Origin: Chloroflexota bacterium | GTDB taxonomy: Bacteria > Chloroflexota > Anaerolineae > Anaerolineales > Villigracilaceae | Direction: 5' to 3' | Assembly: GCA_016866215.1 (NCBI GenBank) | Contig: VGNE01000010.1 | Span: 1-64,000 of the forward strand | DNA: 64,000 nucleotides | In this document: piece after piece, positions 62,001 to 64,000 of the stretch | Layout of the letters: every line of letters starts with the position of its first letter | How positions within the stretch are numbered: position 1 is the first letter of the stretch | Notes under the pieces: generated by a model | What the model was told of the DNA's origin: nothing | Seen by the model: the letters and a program-made list of their open reading frames with translations, nothing else | Database searches by the model: none | Translations under genes and position numbers: made by a program

Positions 62001-62461
62001 TATTCGATTCTGACTTTCTTCTGCTCCACCCATGCCTGCGCGAGAGTTTCAATGATCTTGATGCGTTCAGGGTCTTTTTCCTGCTTCAATACTGCGTCTG
62101 CCGCTTTGAGCAGTTTTTCTGTCATTGGCTGGCGTAACGTGGCGGCAAGTTTTTCCAAAGCATTTGCCGCGTGTGGGTGATGGAAGCGAGTTTGACGAGA
62201 TGTCTTGCGTGCGGCGAGGTATAAAGTCAATGCCTCATGCAAATTGACCTTGATCTCCGAAATCAGTTTTGTACGCGGGATGTGATAGCGCCCCTCATCA
62301 TCCTTTTCAATTGGATATTGACCCGTTAATTCAATACGGTCACGGTATATGAGGGTACGATCCACGCCAAGCCGTTCTGCCATTTCAATATCTGAAAAAG
62401 CGCGCTGGATATAAAGCCGCTTCATGTCTTCCAGTCGTTCTGCTTTTGTCATTCCGCTCAT
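59018..62461 (-). CDS. cas3: WYL-domain regulator fused to Cas3 nuclease-helicase
   Basis: The start ATG at 62461 has AGGGAG six bases upstream (1147 residues; the track ORF begins at 62488). Residues about 10-50 are a helix-turn-helix (SDIEMAERLGVDRTLIYRDR). Residues 140-215 are a WYL domain (ISPYLIEPSIWSDSVYVIAL). Residues 235-310 are a WCX-like extension (TVKLRFSKTVTRRVKESIWH, WGADCEVLEP). Cas3 follows: HD motif LLHDFGKASQ at 371-372, DHSTAG, SHHSG, Walker A VPTGGGKTEAS near 612, DEVQ at 731, LCTATQPP, and QSAGRCNRHG. An internal ATG at 61528 with GGAAG eight bases upstream marks the Cas3 boundary exactly, so free Cas3 of 836 residues could also be made. It heads the cas operon. Confidence 0.9.
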   Translation of the reverse strand: MSGMTKAERLEDMKRLYIQRAFSDIEMAERLGVDRTLIYRDRIELTGQYPIEKDDEGRYHIPRTKLISEIKVNLHEALTLYLAARKTSRQTRFHHPHAANALEKLAATLRQPMTEKLLKAADAVLKQEKDPERIKIIETLAQAWVEQKKVRIEYQPFGMDGLTRHTISPYLIEPSIWSDSVYVIALSDFNDKIVPFKIERIKTAILSGETFEIPVDFDDQQLLKHAWGIWYGDKDPVTVKLRFSKTVTRRVKESIWHPLEKVEDTEDGGCIWSVDIAEWREMLPWIRGWGADCEVLEPKTLREALEKEVKKMARVYGVGQVELEDDLIAHRRKNGEEQLLRTHLIEASQLAEGFVAKVGLPEIGKVLGLLHDFGKASQEYQNYLRTQEGLINPDEDNYSTAKRGEVDHSTAGAQLIYEKFAHHGQEGKILAQFLSLAIASHHSGLIDCLKPNGNNKFEERITKVDEKTHLTEARSKLHDIEKQLDEILAQPIEKRFYQAVFEAMTEASDSKDTRWFKRGLLARFLLSCLLEADRLNTADFENPGNEDIRNYGKYIPWNTLIERLEAKYTGYARETAQMKPGQALEVNQLRAQVAQACLEAAEKPKGIYQLTVPTGGGKTEASLRFALHHARANKMDRIFYIVPYITIIDQNADKVRKILEKADERGKVILEHHSNFVPSDDTRRRHNLLAENWDAPIVFTTQVQFLEALFGYGTRDARRMHQLANSVIIFDEVQTVPIRITHMFTTALRFLTHDCGSTVVLCTATQPPFDKTGNPYRELSIPKENHIIQNEPGLFKRLKRVEVHDERKPGGLTNVEIANLAEQALQEKGSVLIVVNTRPSALALHKEIKDRNLGVKTYHLSTNMCPAHRMDVLENKIKPKLKAKEPVICVSTQLIEAGVDIDFGAVIRALAGLDSIAQSAGRCNRHGMREDGGSVWVVNPQEENLDRLKDIKVGREHAQTVLDDFRIAPDSFGNDQIGLDAIATYYNQYYHSQKDKMDYPVGKNSSVERDDNLFSLLSLNELSTNAFQASHHSAPDILLRQSFRTANGEFRVIDSLTRGVIVPYKDGYRIITELCGAFGLEKQGKLLKQAQRYSVNLFTYQFDQLFKAGAIKEVQPEAGIYHLNEQYYTEEFGWSDEPVSDMTVHIE

Positions 62462-62484
62462 AACGGCTCCCTGCTGAGAACGTC

Positions 62485-62500
62485 CCACAGGTTTCTGTGG
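62485..62500. promoter_or_regulatory. 16-bp palindrome upstream of WYL-cas3 (possible operator)
   Basis: CCACAG-GTTT-CTGTGG, a 6-4-6 inverted repeat 24 bases before the chosen start. A second site of the same 6-4-6 shape lies at 62545-62560. Candidate binding sites for the fused WYL regulator. Confidence 0.45.
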
Positions 62501-62544
62501 AGAACAAAGGTTACCTGCTTAAACCTGCGGGACGGTGTTTCACT

Positions 62545-62560
62545 TCTATGCAACAGCATA
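62545..62560. promoter_or_regulatory. Second 6-4-6 palindrome upstream of WYL-cas3
   Basis: CTATGC-AACA-GCATAG, centre 60 bases from the first. Its sequence differs, so it may be a separate site or chance. Confidence 0.4.
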
Positions 62561-62591
62561 GCACAAAGCACTAACGAATTCTGCAACATTT

Positions 62592-63083
<492 letters not shown>

Positions 63084-63140
63084 GCTTTCGATAAGTATCC
63101 TTATCAAAAGCATTGACAAATCTAAAAAACTTCGTATAAT
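63084..63140 (+). promoter_or_regulatory. Promoter and possible operator of the recombinase gene
   Basis: TTGACA (63113-63118), 16-base spacer, TATAAT (63135-63140). The ATG follows about seven bases later, so the transcript may be leaderless. The palindrome GCTTTCGATAAG/CTTATCAAAAGC (63084-63111) abuts the -35 box and could bind a repressor. Confidence 0.7.
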
Positions 63141-63147
63141 GACCCCT

Positions 63148-64000
63148 ATGGCAAAGCAAAAACAGGCTCCTGTGGTGATCACGGATGTAATGGCGAAGTA
63201 TATTGATATGGTGAAACTCTCGCGCAGTGAGCATACAGCGCGCGCATATAAGAACGCGCTCCAAACTTTCTGCGATGTGCTCAAGGAAAAATGGCTGGAG
63301 CCCGAGTCCACCCCCATTGAAAAACTCACAGAAGATTTGATCTCTCCGCTGGCTGGATACCTCAAGGTCTTCGCCCCCGCCACTGAGCAATTGTATTTGC
63401 AGGCTGTGAAAGGCTTCTACGAGTATGTCGACTCAGAACGCCTTGCGGACATCAATCAAGCGCGCGTGCATGTCCTAATTCGACAACGTTCGCGCCGTCC
63501 AGGCATTCGTTTTCCGCAATTCCCCATGGATGAAATTGAACGTCTTTTGGCTCAAGTGGAAAATGTTGAGAATCTCGCTCTCCCTGTCGGAGATGAGGAA
63601 CTTGCCAACCTTAATCTACGCGCATATCGCGACCGCGCCTTTTTGCTGACTTTGGCGGATACGGGCTTCCGCGTCCATGAAGCCTGCAAACTCAGGCGCG
63701 GCGACATGGATTGGAATGAAGGACGCGCCATCGTCATTGGCAAAGGCGATAAGCAGGCGGTTGTCCGCTTTACTTCACGCGCGCTTCAAGCCATCAAGGA
63801 TTATTTATCGCTACGCGCCGTCCTCGACGGAAATTCGGGGAAACAATTGACCTCCCTGCCCCTCTTCGCCCGTCACGACAAAGGTGCAGGGAAAAAAGTC
63901 AAACCGATGACGCCTACCACGGGACGCAATATCGTCCAGGAGCGCGTGGCGCAGTTTTTGGGAAGGGCTATGGTCGGGAAGATCACCCCGCATTCCTTCC
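63148..64000 (+). CDS. Tyrosine recombinase/integrase, cut by window end
   Basis: Absent from the track because the stop lies beyond the window. An open frame of 284 codons runs from the ATG at 63148. An N-terminal SAM-like DNA-binding helical domain (VMAKYIDMVKLSRSEHTARA) is followed by the catalytic domain. Box I Arg is in LADTGFRVHEACKLRRGDM, the Lys in IGKGDKQAVVRF, and the sequence stops at TPHSF, just before the expected H-x-x-R box. It may be a XerC-like or mobile-element integrase; the distinction needs the missing end. Confidence 0.9.
   Translation, partial: MAKQKQAPVVITDVMAKYIDMVKLSRSEHTARAYKNALQTFCDVLKEKWLEPESTPIEKLTEDLISPLAGYLKVFAPATEQLYLQAVKGFYEYVDSERLADINQARVHVLIRQRSRRPGIRFPQFPMDEIERLLAQVENVENLALPVGDEELANLNLRAYRDRAFLLTLADTGFRVHEACKLRRGDMDWNEGRAIVIGKGDKQAVVRFTSRALQAIKDYLSLRAVLDGNSGKQLTSLPLFARHDKGAGKKVKPMTPTTGRNIVQERVAQFLGRAMVGKITPHSF

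Overview
ORGANISM. The window looks like a chromosomal segment of a Chloroflexota bacterium of the Anaerolineae type, probably from a metagenome. This rests on gene style and repeat style, not on a search: long Ser/Thr/Pro-rich lipoproteins, a TolB-type protein kinase relative, fused MFS/spermidine-synthase-like and S9 peptidase genes, about 50% GC, AGGAG ribosome binding sites with many TATAAT boxes close to start codons, and a very heavy load of short palindromic and dispersed repeats. LAYOUT. 1-2.5 kb: a truncated secreted Cys-rich protein and a chimera of an HsdM N-terminus with a lipoprotein-like protein. 2.7-7.4 kb: alaS, a hicBA toxin-antitoxin pair inserted at its 3' end (a second copy of the alaS end lies beyond it), and mnmA. 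7.5-16.3 kb: peptidase, DedA, reductase-like, penicillin acylase and a large lipoprotein. 16.3-21.9 kb: tatC-tatA-nusB-asp23 cluster, fabG, and two membrane proteins. 21.9-24.0 kb: a scar region with fragments of restriction-modification genes, a second hicA/hicB operon, and a duplicated gene start. 24.3-44.4 kb: ordinary housekeeping genes (tRNA-Gln, glycerate kinase, LysE, GH114, secD/secF, rpmF, fabD, aminotransferase, pckA, a SET-domain protein, pseudokinase, hflX, M28 peptidase, trmFO, ParA). 44.5-49.2 kb: tRNA-Gly, polyprenyl synthase, HAD hydrolase, a second SET protein, a radical SAM protein and a tiny Lys-rich peptide. 49.2-62.8 kb: a complete type I-C CRISPR-Cas locus. 63.1-64.0 kb: a tyrosine recombinase cut by the window edge. 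THE CRISPR LOCUS. All cas genes lie on the minus strand in the order cas3, cas5c, cas8c (with an internal cas11c start), cas7c, cas4, cas1, cas2, followed by an array of 54 repeats and 53 spacers. The notable feature is that Cas3 is fused in frame behind a complete HTH-WYL-WCX transcription-regulator-like protein. A well-placed internal ribosome binding site and ATG at the boundary could also yield free Cas3. Each of the three gaps around the adaptation genes (cas7-cas4, cas4-cas1, cas1-cas2) carries a perfect or near-perfect inverted repeat. REPEATS. Several dispersed families recur across the window: 33-bp palindromes with 16-base arms around one T; elements built from CTTCAG and CTAAAG hairpins; a roughly 120-150 bp inverted-repeat element with GGTGGTTGAGTAG ends; a CCTGAGC-N-GTCGAAGG element that also sits in frame inside mnmA and a radical SAM gene; and fragments of hsdS 3' ends. 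Two independent hicBA-type modules each lie next to a partial duplication of a neighbouring chromosomal gene.
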